A stretch of 64,000 nucleotides of DNA from Chitinophagales bacterium (GCA_023957245.1 JAMLHJ010000005.1:126309-190308), one strand, 5' to 3'; counted from the stretch's first letter, positions 28,394-37,962 are shown. The notes: generated from the sequence alone by a model not told the origin. Numbers and translations: made by a program.

Positions 28394-29728
28394 ATCAATC
28401 CTGTCCTAAATAAATTTTATCAGGAATAAATTTGACGTATTTATTGGTTTGTATCAAGGTTTTTCATTTTTTTCAAAATAGAACCCTTTGTAGTGGATTC
28501 GTTTTAGGAGGTGGTTCGATATTAAAGGGCTCATTTATCCATTTTATTAAATCTACTTTGACAAAAAGATTTAATCTTATAAATGCCACTAAATTTGAAA
28601 GATACCAATCATATTTTGCAATAGCTTTCAGATACTTTAAGATAAGTATTGTGATTAAAGCCGTCCATATTTGTATCATCACAGCATTATGTGAAGTTCC
28701 TATAAAAGATTTGATGTGTAAGAGTTGTTTTATCTCTCGAAAGAATATTTCCACCTGCCACCTCGCTTTATAAAGTTCACTTATCGTGTTTGCTGTCCAA
28801 GACATTTGATTGGTGATAAGTTCTATTTCCTGTTGATTCTCTTCATCCCAAATAGCTACTCTTCTCAATTGTTTTGGGTATTTGTTTTTGGCTTCATCTC
28901 TTTGTAATTCAATGATTTCATCTTTTAGTATATGTTGATGTCGGTTATCGGGTAGCTCCCTCTCTTTAATACTTACAAACTTGAGATTCTCTTTATGTCT
29001 AACCACAAAAAACACTTCATTGCTGTCCCAAACGTGTAGAAGTGAAAAATCATTGTAAAAGCGGTCTGCTACTATTACACATTGTTTGATGAGCGGTATG
29101 TCATACGCTCCTTTATTATCTGCTGTTTTCCCATCTGTGACATTTACATAAGCTGGAAGCAGACCATCATATTCTAAGAGTGTATGCATCTTCACTGCTC
29201 CTTTGGCAGTTTTATACTTTGCCCAATCAAATAGGCTTAAACACAATGAAATGACCGTTGAGTCTAGTAAGAATATTTTTGACTTTATCTTGAATTTTAT
29301 CCTTTTGCGAAAAGTCTGTTGTCCTAAAGTTTGAAGTAATACATAATAGTATTCTCTGAATAATTCCCAGTTACGCCGTTGATTTTGATAGCTCACAGTT
29401 GATTTAGATGGGGCAGTTTCTATCCCTAAATGGTTGAGGTTGCCTGTAGCTGAGCGAAGCCCATTACTTATATCTCTTACTGATTGACTTTTGGCAAATT
29501 GGCAGAAAAGCATAGAGATTAAATGCGTCCAACTATTAAACCCCTTATTATGTTTGTCGGTATTCTTTTCTTTGACTATTTTATTGAAAGATGAACGGTC
29601 AAGTTTGCTAATTATTTGAGAAAATAACGTTACATTTGTCATGGGAGGATGTGTTTTTGTTCAACCCCAAAATAATAATTTTGGGATAAATTCATCCTCC
29701 TTTTTAAAACGTTTAGGACGCTATTGAT
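28394..29728 (-). mobile_element. IS4-type insertion sequence
   Basis: The element is 1335 bp and carries one intact transposase. Imperfect terminal inverted repeats match at 14 of 17 positions: ATCAATCCTGTCCTAAA at the left end (28394-28410) and the complement of ATCAATAGCGTCCTAAA at the right end (29712-29728). The 5-bp sequence TATTT directly flanks both ends (28389-28393 and 29729-29733), a possible target duplication. In AT-rich DNA that could be chance, and IS4 elements usually make longer duplications. The right end lies about 8 bp from the 3' end of a group II intron. Confidence 0.75.
28473..29642 (-). CDS. IS4 family transposase
   Basis: A 389-residue DDE transposase. The N-terminal domain (residues 1-80, DUF4372-like: LFSQIISKLDRSSF) is typical of one IS4 branch. 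The catalytic residues are Asp127 in LLDST, Asp193 in VADRFYND and Glu298 in the YREK signature (Tyr291, Arg294, Glu298, Lys305). The frame is intact with no truncation, so it may be active. It is transcribed in the same direction as the esterase downstream and may contribute read-through. Confidence 0.92.
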   Translation of the reverse strand: MTNVTLFSQIISKLDRSSFNKIVKEKNTDKHNKGFNSWTHLISMLFCQFAKSQSVRDISNGLRSATGNLNHLGIETAPSKSTVSYQNQRRNWELFREYYYVLLQTLGQQTFRKRIKFKIKSKIFLLDSTVISLCLSLFDWAKYKTAKGAVKMHTLLEYDGLLPAYVNVTDGKTADNKGAYDIPLIKQCVIVADRFYNDFSLLHVWDSNEVFFVVRHKENLKFVSIKERELPDNRHQHILKDEIIELQRDEAKNKYPKQLRRVAIWDEENQQEIELITNQMSWTANTISELYKARWQVEIFFREIKQLLHIKSFIGTSHNAVMIQIWTALITILILKYLKAIAKYDWYLSNLVAFIRLNLFVKVDLIKWINEPFNIEPPPKTNPLQRVLF

Positions 29729-29789
29729 TATTTATAATCGAGTAGGAAGCAAAGGTAGGTAATTACTCCTAACTTTGCTGTCCTCTCAC

Positions 29790-29822
29790 ACCACCCAACG
29801 TACGTTTCTCGTATTAGGCGGT
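29790..29822 (-). ncRNA. Group II intron domain V
   Basis: On the minus strand, CCGCCTAA pairs with TTGGGTGG (with G-U wobbles). A 2-nt CG bulge follows, then TACG pairs with CGTA around an AGAAA loop. This is the standard architecture: basal stem, dinucleotide bulge on the 3' strand and capped distal stem. The G-U wobble position makes the catalytic triad CGC rather than the commoner AGC. Confidence 0.75.
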
Positions 29823-29833
29823 TTCTTCAATGT

Positions 29834-31231
29834 TTAACCGTAATTTGCAGTTAGACTGTATAATCCTTTTTCCTTGAACCATTTTAGATTCATCCCCTCG
29901 TGAGCAGCTGGGGTATTCGACAGTCTGTACCAACCTTTTGAACTTCCTGCTATTGTCCAGCTTCGATTCCAAGAAACTTTCAGCTTGGTCAAAAACCTAG
30001 CTATACCCAACGCTCGTTTGCATTGCTTTAAACGATAACACCTTAATCTACGCCGAAGCCATGCTTCTGTTTTGCTTAAACGACTTCTCATCTTGGCATT
30101 TTTGAAGTAGTTTAGCCAACCTCGAAGAACCAGATTTAGTTCATCTATCAATTGCTCAAAGCTAATGCCCCTGTTGCGTTTGGTAAGTTGTTTAAGTTTT
30201 GCTTTGAGGCGTTGTTCGCTCTTTGGGCTCAATCCTAAACTTCCATCCTTTAAAATGCTATGTCCAAGATAATTAAGTTGATAAGGTCGGATGACTTGGC
30301 TCTTTTCTCTGTTCACCTTCAATCGCATACGATTTTCAATAAACCCTGAAAGGCTTTCCATCACTCGCTTTGATGCTAATTCGCTTCCAACCATTATAAT
30401 AATGTCATCAGCATAGCGTACAAAACTATGTCCTCTTCGTTCTAATTCCTTGTCCAGCTCGTCTAAAACTATATTAGACAATAATGGAGATAAAGGACTG
30501 CCTTGTGGCGTTCCTTTTATCCGTTGATTAGTCATTCCTCCGCTGAGCATTCCTGCTCGAAGAAATTTACCAATCAGTTTAAGCACTCGATTATCGCCAA
30601 GTCGAGTACTTAATTGCCATAGCAAACGGTCATGGTTGACCTCGTCAAAGAATTTTGCCAAGTCTATATCAACTACCCAATTCTTACCTTGTGCTACATA
30701 GTTGCCCGCTTTGCGCAATGCTTGGTGGACATTGCAATTCGGACGAAATCCGTAGCTATGGTCAGAAAATGTAGGGTCATAGCGTTTCGACAAGACTTGA
30801 CTTATCGCTTGTTGAACCAAGCGGTCTTTGACAGTAGGAATACTGAGTTGGCGTTGACCACCGTTCGGCTTAGGTATCAATACCTCTTTAACTGCTGTAA
30901 CTTGATAGGTGCCTGTCATTAACCAATGTTGTAGCTCTACATAGTGATGGCAAAACCATACCTTGAGTTCTTCAACACTCATCCCGTCGATGCCTGCACT
31001 CCCTCTGTTACTGATTACTTTCCGCAATGCGGTTTTAAGATTCTTTAAGTCCGCTATCTCACTCATCAAATCTTGGGTTAAGGCTCGTTCTTCCCTGCAC
31101 CTTGACAACCACTCACACCGTACCAAACCGCTTCGAGTACTGAATACGTCTGTACCTTTCACCTTTTGGCTACTCTCCCATTCGTCAAAAAGACACATCT
31201 GAAAGTTTTCGTATTTCTCTGGTTTCAACAT
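29834..31231 (-). CDS. ltrA: Group II intron reverse transcriptase/maturase
   Basis: A 465-residue intron-encoded protein. The RT domain has VDIDLAKFFDEVNHD with catalytic Asp near 188-190, KGTPQGSPLSPLLSN, and the active site YADD at 273-276. The maturase (domain X) follows at about residues 350-430 with LRGWLNYFKNAK and AWLRRRLR. There is no C-terminal HNH endonuclease motif, so mobility would rely on an endonuclease-free route. The frame is intact. Confidence 0.93.
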   Translation of the reverse strand: MLKPEKYENFQMCLFDEWESSQKVKGTDVFSTRSGLVRCEWLSRCREERALTQDLMSEIADLKNLKTALRKVISNRGSAGIDGMSVEELKVWFCHHYVELQHWLMTGTYQVTAVKEVLIPKPNGGQRQLSIPTVKDRLVQQAISQVLSKRYDPTFSDHSYGFRPNCNVHQALRKAGNYVAQGKNWVVDIDLAKFFDEVNHDRLLWQLSTRLGDNRVLKLIGKFLRAGMLSGGMTNQRIKGTPQGSPLSPLLSNIVLDELDKELERRGHSFVRYADDIIIMVGSELASKRVMESLSGFIENRMRLKVNREKSQVIRPYQLNYLGHSILKDGSLGLSPKSEQRLKAKLKQLTKRNRGISFEQLIDELNLVLRGWLNYFKNAKMRSRLSKTEAWLRRRLRCYRLKQCKRALGIARFLTKLKVSWNRSWTIAGSSKGWYRLSNTPAAHEGMNLKWFKEKGLYSLTANYG

Positions 31232-31632
31232 GGTTGTTACAATTTGCAGAACTACTGCTCCTTAATTGAAAATTCAGCCCTTCCCTATATTGGCGTTACC
31301 CAATAATTATAACGGTACTATGGCTTCTGCTGACTTCTTCAAACCTCTCGGCTCAAAGACCTCCTACGTTAAGTTCATTATCTTCCAGTTGATACCACTG
31401 CATTTACTACCCCGAATTACGAAAGACTTTGGGGCTTCTGTGTCTTATGCCACATCACCCTTCGGGTAAGCCTTAGTATGCAGTTTCTGTTCGTTAGTAC
31501 CAACCTTTGCTTGTGGCTTCTTTCAGATTCTATCTCACGATAAACACCCTTGCCTTCAGCTAACGGTTCTCGTCTAATTAAGCCCGTTCGGGACTTAAAC
31601 CCTATAGGTAATGAACATGCATAGCAAACATA

Positions 31633-31657
31633 AAAAAAGGGCTTCATAAAAGCCCTT
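31633..31657 (-). terminator. Intrinsic terminator of the beta-barrel gene at 31680
   Basis: On the minus strand AAGGGCT pairs with AGCCCTT across a 7-nt loop (31637-31657), followed by a run of seven T. It lies 23 bp after the stop of the upstream gene. The group II intron starts just beyond its T-tract. Confidence 0.85.
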
Positions 31658-31679
31658 AAAATATTATTTTTTGATTGAT

Positions 31680-32396
31680 CTACAGTCCGTTGATAGATAT
31701 TCCGAATGAAAGCGGAGTCATTCTTGGTCCTTTGTCATTGAAGACATCTGATAAGGAGTAATATGCAAAAAGATTCCAGATACCATAACCTCCTCTCAGC
31801 ATTACGCCATATCTGAATTTATTGACATTTTCAATGTCATAAGTTTTAAACTTCTCTCCTCTACCGAAATCATCTCCTTTGTATTTCCACTTATTCTGAA
31901 TCATTAATCCTGCTTTGATTCCTGCTGCTATTTTCCAAGAATTGCCTTTTTTGTTTAATGGAGATCGATATCTCAGTTCCACAGGGATGTCTGCATAAGA
32001 AAGAGCTATTTTACTTCTTTTTACATTGACACCATCAGGATATTTGCCAAAATATGTTCCCAAAGAATCTGAACTTATCGAATATTTATGAAAATAATTA
32101 TTGTTGCCAATTCCAATTCCTGGAGCAACACTGAATCTAGATTTTCCGATAACAATATCATAAGTAAAATAAACATTCACTCCTCTGGAAAATCCTTTCA
32201 TTTTGATACTATCAGGTAGATTTAAGAGCATATCATAAGAGAAATCCACGACAAATCTATCTTTTGCCTTATTGATATCTTTCTTCAATTCAATAAAATC
32301 ATCTGTATGAGTGTCAATATTTGCAGCAGTTTCTTCTTGTGCTTGGACTGCAGTAGTAGCCATTAATGTAAAAAACAGAAAAAGATATTTATACAT
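31680..32396 (-). CDS. Outer membrane beta-barrel (PorT-like fold) protein
   Basis: A 238-residue protein. The signal peptide ends at VQAQ (residues 1-19). The remainder shows amphipathic strands ending in GISINGL, including SRFSVAPGIGIGNNNYF and ALSYADIPVELRYRS, the IPVE/LRY-type motif of the outer membrane protein beta-barrel 2 (PF13568) family. No specific function can be assigned. It lies 61 bp downstream of the RemB/Wzi-like gene, so it may be the last gene of that transcript. Confidence 0.65.
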   Translation of the reverse strand: MYKYLFLFFTLMATTAVQAQEETAANIDTHTDDFIELKKDINKAKDRFVVDFSYDMLLNLPDSIKMKGFSRGVNVYFTYDIVIGKSRFSVAPGIGIGNNNYFHKYSISSDSLGTYFGKYPDGVNVKRSKIALSYADIPVELRYRSPLNKKGNSWKIAAGIKAGLMIQNKWKYKGDDFGRGEKFKTYDIENVNKFRYGVMLRGGYGIWNLFAYYSLSDVFNDKGPRMTPLSFGISINGL

Positions 32397-32457
32397 AATT
32401 TGTGATTTCGTAATTTAATTTTGCGGTGAAGTTACTATTTTCTTGGAAATTCAATTC

Positions 32458-34188
32458 CTAGAAATTAATTGGAACATCATAATAATGGTTAAACAGTCTA
32501 GTATTGAGTCCTACACTGAACAACTTGAGGTCTGCTGTCTTAGCTGCAGGGATAGAATTGTCCATTTGATATTTTCGCAATTGTAACTTAGCTTCCAACA
32601 TCATATTGAGTTTTGGATTAAGTAAATATCCTACTCTGAATTCGCTATTGACAACTTTATAGCTCAAATACCCTTGTCCTATCTTGGTTTTATCATCAAA
32701 ATAAGCATTGCTTGTAGATAATAAGATATCTGTTCCCACATTGCCATCAATAAAAAATCCGCCTATAGGACTATCAATTGACGATCTCCCCCCATTGATT
32801 TTTATTTCTGTAAAAAATCTTTTATAGCGATAATTTGCCAAGAAAACAAACTCATCAAATCCCGCTCCCATAGGGTGAGCAAGTGCTTGATTATAATGTG
32901 AATAATGCAGTACGCTATCAGTAGCATTCTGATAAGAATATGGTCTTACAATATTATACTCTGCTAGGAAATTCAAATTTTTCACCCCAAAAGCTTCATA
33001 GTATTTAGCACCCAATTGCATACCTGAACGATTATCAATGGAACGAATCTCTGTTGAAAACTGATTAATCATCACCTGACCATATAAAACAATATTTTTA
33101 GGCAGATTTATACTTGCATTGAAGCCGTAAATTTTATTGGCATCGAGATTATTCTGTAAGGCACGAATACCAATTATAGGGTTGAGAAAATTGGCATCAA
33201 ATTTCCTTTTGCCATCAGCGATAGAACTTCTCCAAATAATTCCCTCAAAAACACCGATAGACAACCAAGGTGTTGCTGCCAAACTCAAATAATTAAAAGT
33301 TGCTGTTTTTCTAGGAAAGCCTAATGTGAAATCTGTTTCATTTCTTACATTATTAATCAACTCTGAATAGATATTGACATACTTTATTTTCCAAAACTGG
33401 GTGGAAAGCTTGACATAAGGATATACAAAAGCATTGTCACTCAATAATAAAGAACGATATCCATCGCCAATAAAATGTTTGCCATTCCCTACTTCAAAAT
33501 TAAAGTATTTGCTTGGTGCATAGTTAAGATGACCTATTGCCTGTGAGAAGTCAAATCCATTCTCTTTAAAATTTCTTACTCTTCCATCACCTGGAGCAGT
33601 ACGAGTCTTTTGAACAAATCTTTTGATATAATCTGGGAAGGCTGCTTGGCTTTCAATAAAAGCAGTATAAATAGATAATTTTTCACCAATATTAGCACTG
33701 AACTCTATTCCCCTTTGATTGTATGAGTTTTTGTTTTCGTTATTCCCTTTCCCCAATTCAAAATGAAGAATAGGATTGGCTGAGATATAAAATTTTCTTT
33801 TAGTATATCCCTTATTTACTTTATTTACTTCGATGGTATCACCGTCAACAATCTGAGTTTCAGTAGATTTGACAAATCCTGACTCATCAAAAGCGACCCA
33901 ATCTCCATATCCTATTGAATTGATAGCTTTTTTAAATCCATTTTCTGGATTGAGTTTTTCCAAACCATAAGTAGTATCAGGATATACTTGTTGATATACT
34001 TCGGAAGCTATATAAGGTTTTACAGAGGTATGAAACGGCTTTTTCTTATCTGTATGATAGAGATATTTTTCATAATTCAAGCGATGCTCTCTATTGAGCG
34101 GAAGGCTGTTTTGCTGAGCAAATGATAAAGTTATATTGCAGAAAAATACTGCAAAAAAGATAGTGTTAATAAGCTTTTTCTTCTCCAC
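32458..34188 (-). CDS. RemB/Wzi-like outer membrane protein
   Basis: A 576-residue protein with a signal peptide (IFFAVFFCNITLSFAQQ) and a long beta-strand-rich body. The segment EVGNGKHFIGDGYRSLLLSD resembles the conserved GxNFIGDGYRSLLLS region that I associate with RemB and capsule-assembly Wzi-like proteins; the gliding function is an inference. Wzi-type barrels bind surface polysaccharide. The start is a GTG, 23 bp inside the end of the initiating sugar transferase gene, so translation is probably coupled. Confidence 0.65.
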   Translation of the reverse strand: MEKKKLINTIFFAVFFCNITLSFAQQNSLPLNREHRLNYEKYLYHTDKKKPFHTSVKPYIASEVYQQVYPDTTYGLEKLNPENGFKKAINSIGYGDWVAFDESGFVKSTETQIVDGDTIEVNKVNKGYTKRKFYISANPILHFELGKGNNENKNSYNQRGIEFSANIGEKLSIYTAFIESQAAFPDYIKRFVQKTRTAPGDGRVRNFKENGFDFSQAIGHLNYAPSKYFNFEVGNGKHFIGDGYRSLLLSDNAFVYPYVKLSTQFWKIKYVNIYSELINNVRNETDFTLGFPRKTATFNYLSLAATPWLSIGVFEGIIWRSSIADGKRKFDANFLNPIIGIRALQNNLDANKIYGFNASINLPKNIVLYGQVMINQFSTEIRSIDNRSGMQLGAKYYEAFGVKNLNFLAEYNIVRPYSYQNATDSVLHYSHYNQALAHPMGAGFDEFVFLANYRYKRFFTEIKINGGRSSIDSPIGGFFIDGNVGTDILLSTSNAYFDDKTKIGQGYLSYKVVNSEFRVGYLLNPKLNMMLEAKLQLRKYQMDNSIPAAKTADLKLFSVGLNTRLFNHYYDVPINF

Positions 34189-35581
34189 GAATCATATTAA
34201 ATATAGTCATAAAAACAATACGAATATCTAGCAAAAAGCTCCAATTTTCAATATACCAAATATCCGCCTTCACTCTTTCCTCCATTTCATGTGGATTTTT
34301 GGTTTCTCCTCTGAACCCATTTACCTGCGCCCAACCAGTAATTCCTGGCTTGATAAAATGGCGCACCATAAATTTATCAATTATTTTTGAGTATTCTTCA
34401 GTATGTTTCAACATGTGTGGTCTTGGACCTATAATTGACATGTGTCCTAATAGTACATTTATAAACTGTGGAATCTCATCTAGGTTGGATTTTCTTAAAA
34501 ATGCACCTAATGGAGTAATACGAGTATCGCCCTTTGTTGCTTGTATAGTATTGGCATCTCCATTGACATACATTGTCCTAAATTTGTACACCTTAAAAGA
34601 TTTATTTTTAATACCTGTCCTTTCTTGAACAAAGAACACTGGCCCTTTTGAGCTCAATTTGATTAAAATAGCAATCAATGGAATCAACCACCAAAGAATT
34701 GTCGCAAAAACTGCAATAGTAAATACAAAATCAAAACCTCTTTTTGCTGCCCTATTGATAAATAATTCCAATGGCTCCTGACGAATCATCATGACAGGAT
34801 AAGTGTCAAAATAATCTATCTCCAATTTATGAAACTGATTGGTCAAAAAGTGAGAGAAATCTGGAACAATTTTCAATCGAATTAAATATTTATCAGAAAA
34901 ATTGATGAGGTCAATAATCTTTTCTTCTTGTTTATATGGCAATGCACAGAAAATCTCATCTATCTGATGCTCTCTCGCAAAACGCTTTGCATCACTGACG
35001 TTGCCTTTAATCTGTTGTTGTAATTGAGGGAAACGCTCTGGTTCATCATCAAAAAATCCAAGTACAGCAATTCCAAATTCCATTCTACTTTCTAGCATTC
35101 TTTTAAATTCTTGTGCTGTAGGTCCTGCTCCGATAATTATTGCTTTTTTGATATTGTGACCTCTAGATCTAAAATAACGCACCAATTTAAAAAAGCTAAA
35201 TCGCCAAATTGTTGTCAAAACTAGAGATATACCATAAGTGTATAGCAATACTTCTCTAGAAAGTTTGAAAGTATCGTTAAGGTCTTTGAAAACAACGATA
35301 TATGAAAAAGACAAGATGATTTGAAAGAAAAACAACTTGACCAACATGGCAGCAATTGTGGTCACTTGTGTATTTCTATACATATTAAAAGTGCCACTCA
35401 ATTTCCCTGAAATTAAATAGATTAAATTCAGATAGATAAATAGTTGCTGATATTTAGCATCTAACAAATAATACAAACTCCCTAGCGAGAAATATAACGC
35501 ACACAAGTAGCTTATCAATAAGATAAATAAATCGCCAACCGAGTGTAGAAATATATATATGTTTGTGAATCTACGACTCAT
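34166..35581 (-). CDS. Polyprenyl-phosphate hexose-1-phosphate transferase (WcaJ/WbaP type)
   Basis: A 471-residue initiating enzyme that transfers a sugar-1-phosphate to undecaprenyl phosphate. About four N-terminal membrane helices are followed by a CoA-binding-like domain (KAIIIGAGPTAQEF). Then come a further helix and the C-terminal catalytic PglC-like domain with GPVFFVQERTG, KVYKFRTMY, LRKSNLDEIPQ, GPRPHM and KPGITGWAQVNG. It is followed by the RemB/Wzi-like gene with a 23-bp overlap, which links priming of a polysaccharide to an outer membrane partner. Confidence 0.9.
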   Translation of the reverse strand: MSRRFTNIYIFLHSVGDLFILLISYLCALYFSLGSLYYLLDAKYQQLFIYLNLIYLISGKLSGTFNMYRNTQVTTIAAMLVKLFFFQIILSFSYIVVFKDLNDTFKLSREVLLYTYGISLVLTTIWRFSFFKLVRYFRSRGHNIKKAIIIGAGPTAQEFKRMLESRMEFGIAVLGFFDDEPERFPQLQQQIKGNVSDAKRFAREHQIDEIFCALPYKQEEKIIDLINFSDKYLIRLKIVPDFSHFLTNQFHKLEIDYFDTYPVMMIRQEPLELFINRAAKRGFDFVFTIAVFATILWWLIPLIAILIKLSSKGPVFFVQERTGIKNKSFKVYKFRTMYVNGDANTIQATKGDTRITPLGAFLRKSNLDEIPQFINVLLGHMSIIGPRPHMLKHTEEYSKIIDKFMVRHFIKPGITGWAQVNGFRGETKNPHEMEERVKADIWYIENWSFLLDIRIVFMTIFNMIRGEEKAY

Positions 35582-35755
35582 GATAAATAATTACTGTCTT
35601 TATGGGTGTTAATAAATTAAATTGTGCAAATTTAAACGTTTACCAATATTTAGTTGTCTTTTAATTAACTTTGGTTGCAATATTTATTAAAAGGTTTTAT
35701 GGATTTTTGTTAAAAGTCACTCTTTTAAGTAAATAAAGGTAAAAAAACATCATTT

Positions 35756-36757
35756 ATGTCTGCAAATAGAGAAGAAAAATTGAAAGCTCTCCAACTCACA
35801 ATGGACAAGTTGGACAAGTTGTATGGGAAAGGTGCGGTAATGAAACTAGGAGATACCTCAGTAGTTGAAGCTGACACTATTTCTACGGGTTCATTGAATT
35901 TGGATTTAGCATTGGGAATAGGAGGATTACCTCGAGGTAGAATTATAGAGATTTATGGTCCTGAATCTTCAGGTAAGACGACATTGGCAATTCATGCTAT
36001 CGCTGAAGCTCAAAAGAAAGGTGGATTGGCGGCTATTATTGATGCGGAACATGCTTTTGACAAAGTATATGCTCAAGCTTTAGGTGTAGATGTTGATGGA
36101 TTATTGATTTCTCAACCAGATGATGGGGAACAGGCTTTAGATATTGCTGAACATCTAATACGTTCAGGAGCAGTAGATATCGTTGTTGTGGACTCTGTAG
36201 CAGCATTGGTACCTAGAGGCGAATTAGAAGGAGAAATGGGTGAATCTAAAATGGGTTTACAAGCTCGATTAATGTCTCAAGCAATGAGAAAATTGACAGG
36301 AGCTATCAACAAGACTAATTGTACTTGTATCTTTATCAACCAGTTACGTGATAAAATTGGAGTGATGTTTGGCAGTCCAGAAACCACAACAGGAGGAAAT
36401 GCACTTAAGTTTTATGCTTCGGTTCGTTTAGATATCAGAAGAATAGGTCAAATAAAAGATAAAGAAAACAATATCATTGGCAACCAGACTAAAGTGAAAG
36501 TTGTTAAAAATAAATTAGCCCCTCCTTTCAAGACTGTAGAATTTGATATCATTTATGGCAAAGGGATTTCTAAAGTTGGAGAACTAATAGACATGGGAAC
36601 AGATTTGGGTATTTTCACAAAGAGTGGAACTTGGTATAGCTATAATGGACAAAAATTGGGTCAAGGGAGAGATGCTTCTAAACAATTTTTAGTAGATAAT
36701 CCTGAATTTGCTAGTGAAGTAGAAGCTCAAATCAGAGAGAAAATCAAACCTGCATAA
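35756..36757 (+). CDS. recA: Recombinase RecA
   Basis: A 333-residue RecA with Walker [10 protein letters not shown] at residues 68-76. Also visible are [20 protein letters not shown] (Walker B and L1) and [21 protein letters not shown] (L2). The C-terminal tail is short. A possible -7 box TAACTTTG lies at 35666-35673, but no good -33 partner was found. It stands alone, followed after 67 bp by an unknown gene. Confidence 0.98.
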   Translation: MSANREEKLKALQLTMDKLDKLYGKGAVMKLGDTSVVEADTISTGSLNLDLALGIGGLPRGRIIEIYGPESSGKTTLAIHAIAEAQKKGGLAAIIDAEHAFDKVYAQALGVDVDGLLISQPDDGEQALDIAEHLIRSGAVDIVVVDSVAALVPRGELEGEMGESKMGLQARLMSQAMRKLTGAINKTNCTCIFINQLRDKIGVMFGSPETTTGGNALKFYASVRLDIRRIGQIKDKENNIIGNQTKVKVVKNKLAPPFKTVEFDIIYGKGISKVGELIDMGTDLGIFTKSGTWYSYNGQKLGQGRDASKQFLVDNPEFASEVEAQIREKIKPA

Positions 36758-36824
36758 AGATATTTAGTAGCACACAATGTAAATAAGAGTTCGCTAAGAT
36801 TTAAAACTAAACCTTGACGATAGT

Positions 36825-37580
36825 ATGTCACAAGAAAATTTGACAAGTGAGCAACATGTAGTTGAAAAATTCAGGGAGATGGTTGCCAAAAGATATGTCT
36901 ATGAAGATTTAAAAACTCGATTTAATCTTCCATCTACCATTACTCCTGAAGTGATTGATGATGTAAAAGAATATTTTTTAGGCACTATTTATCCAGAATA
37001 TCAGGAAAGGCAACGATTGGAGAACGCATTTGGCAATTTAGCTACTTATATCCGACAACCTAAAAAAGTAATGGGATTGTTTGGGAATATGACGGGAGCA
37101 CTATTTAAATTTGGACGACACTTTTTCCAAGCATTGAAAGCAGGATTCGCTTCTTTAGATTCATTTGTTGGAGCTAAGAAATTTGAACATGGGATGGCTG
37201 AGATTGCTAATAGAAATAGTATTTCACCGCCTATGTCCGACGAAGAATACGAAGATTGTTATTATCAGATGGACAAGGCAGAAATCATTCAATTTATCAG
37301 CGATGTTAAATCTTTATTTGGAGCTATGGTCAACACTCCACTTTTGCTAAAAACAATAAATATCCTTGATGATGTCACCAAAACCATGCAAAAACATCCT
37401 AAAACTTACCCTCAGGAAGATGTTGAAGGCATACAATTAGGAAGAGAATTACTCAACAAAGGCTACAATTTGTTTTCGAAATACGACGAAACAACAAAAC
37501 AAGAAATGGTCGATATTATCTATCAAAATGAAATGTGGTATGTCGATTATATTTACAATAAAAAAGAGAATAATAACTAA
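36825..37580 (+). CDS. Hypothetical protein between recA and ridA
   Basis: A 251-residue, mostly helical acidic protein that I do not recognise. The N-terminal part (residues 1-75) is charged. The middle (residues 85-120) has glycine- and phenylalanine-rich helices, VMGLFGNMTGALFKFGRHFF, that could be amphipathic or membrane-associated. The C-terminal part has charged helices ending in KKENNN. No signal peptide. The ATG of ridA overlaps its stop codon, so the two are translationally coupled. Confidence 0.7.
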   Translation: MSQENLTSEQHVVEKFREMVAKRYVYEDLKTRFNLPSTITPEVIDDVKEYFLGTIYPEYQERQRLENAFGNLATYIRQPKKVMGLFGNMTGALFKFGRHFFQALKAGFASLDSFVGAKKFEHGMAEIANRNSISPPMSDEEYEDCYYQMDKAEIIQFISDVKSLFGAMVNTPLLLKTINILDDVTKTMQKHPKTYPQEDVEGIQLGRELLNKGYNLFSKYDETTKQEMVDIIYQNEMWYVDYIYNKKENNN

Positions 37581-37960
37581 TGGCAAGAAAAATTATTTAT
37601 ACAGAAGCCGCTCCTGACCCTATTGGTCCGTATAGCCAAGCAGTCTTTATCAATGGAATGCTATTTGTTTCTGGACAAATTGCATTAGATGCTTTTTCAG
37701 GAACGCTTATCACTGACAATATTGAAAAAGAAACCTTACAAGTCATGGAAAATATTCGAGCGATACTCCAAGAAGCTGATATGGATTTTTCTAATATAGT
37801 GAAAAGTAGTATTTTTCTAAGCGATATCAATACCTTCCCAAAGGTCAACGAAGTATATGGAAGGCATTTTTCTGAAAACCCTCCAGCTCGTGAAACAGTA
37901 GAGGTGTCAAAGTTGCCAAGAAATGTAAATGTAGAAATTTCAGTGATAGCTGTAAGATAA
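37580..37960 (+). CDS. ridA: RidA family imine/enamine deaminase
   Basis: A 126-residue trimeric enzyme that hydrolyses reactive 2-aminoacrylate and related imines. The active-site motifs are PIGPYSQAV near the start and PARETVEVSKLPRNVNVEI near the end, where Arg is the conserved substrate carboxylate ligand. The start codon overlaps the stop of the gene upstream (TAATG). An intrinsic terminator follows. Confidence 0.94.
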   Translation: MARKIIYTEAAPDPIGPYSQAVFINGMLFVSGQIALDAFSGTLITDNIEKETLQVMENIRAILQEADMDFSNIVKSSIFLSDINTFPKVNEVYGRHFSENPPARETVEVSKLPRNVNVEISVIAVR

Positions 37961-37962
37961 AA

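Larger units (their letters stand above)
29737..31629 (-). mobile_element. Group II intron, apparently complete
   Basis: About 1.9 kb on the minus strand. The 3' end has a well-formed domain V (29790-29822), a domain VI-like stem (29748-29779) and the terminal CTACTCGAT. The 5' part (31232-31629) carries conserved-looking domain I sequence, such as GAAGGCAAGGGTGT and CGTGAGATAGAATCTG. The 5' boundary is placed near GTTTGC at 31629, a few bases after the terminator hairpin of the upstream gene; both edges are approximate. It encodes one reverse transcriptase/maturase. Confidence 0.75.

Noticed and set aside
31266-31647. Short open frames upstream of the intron reverse transcriptase
   Set aside because: They fall in the non-coding domain I-III RNA part of the group II intron.
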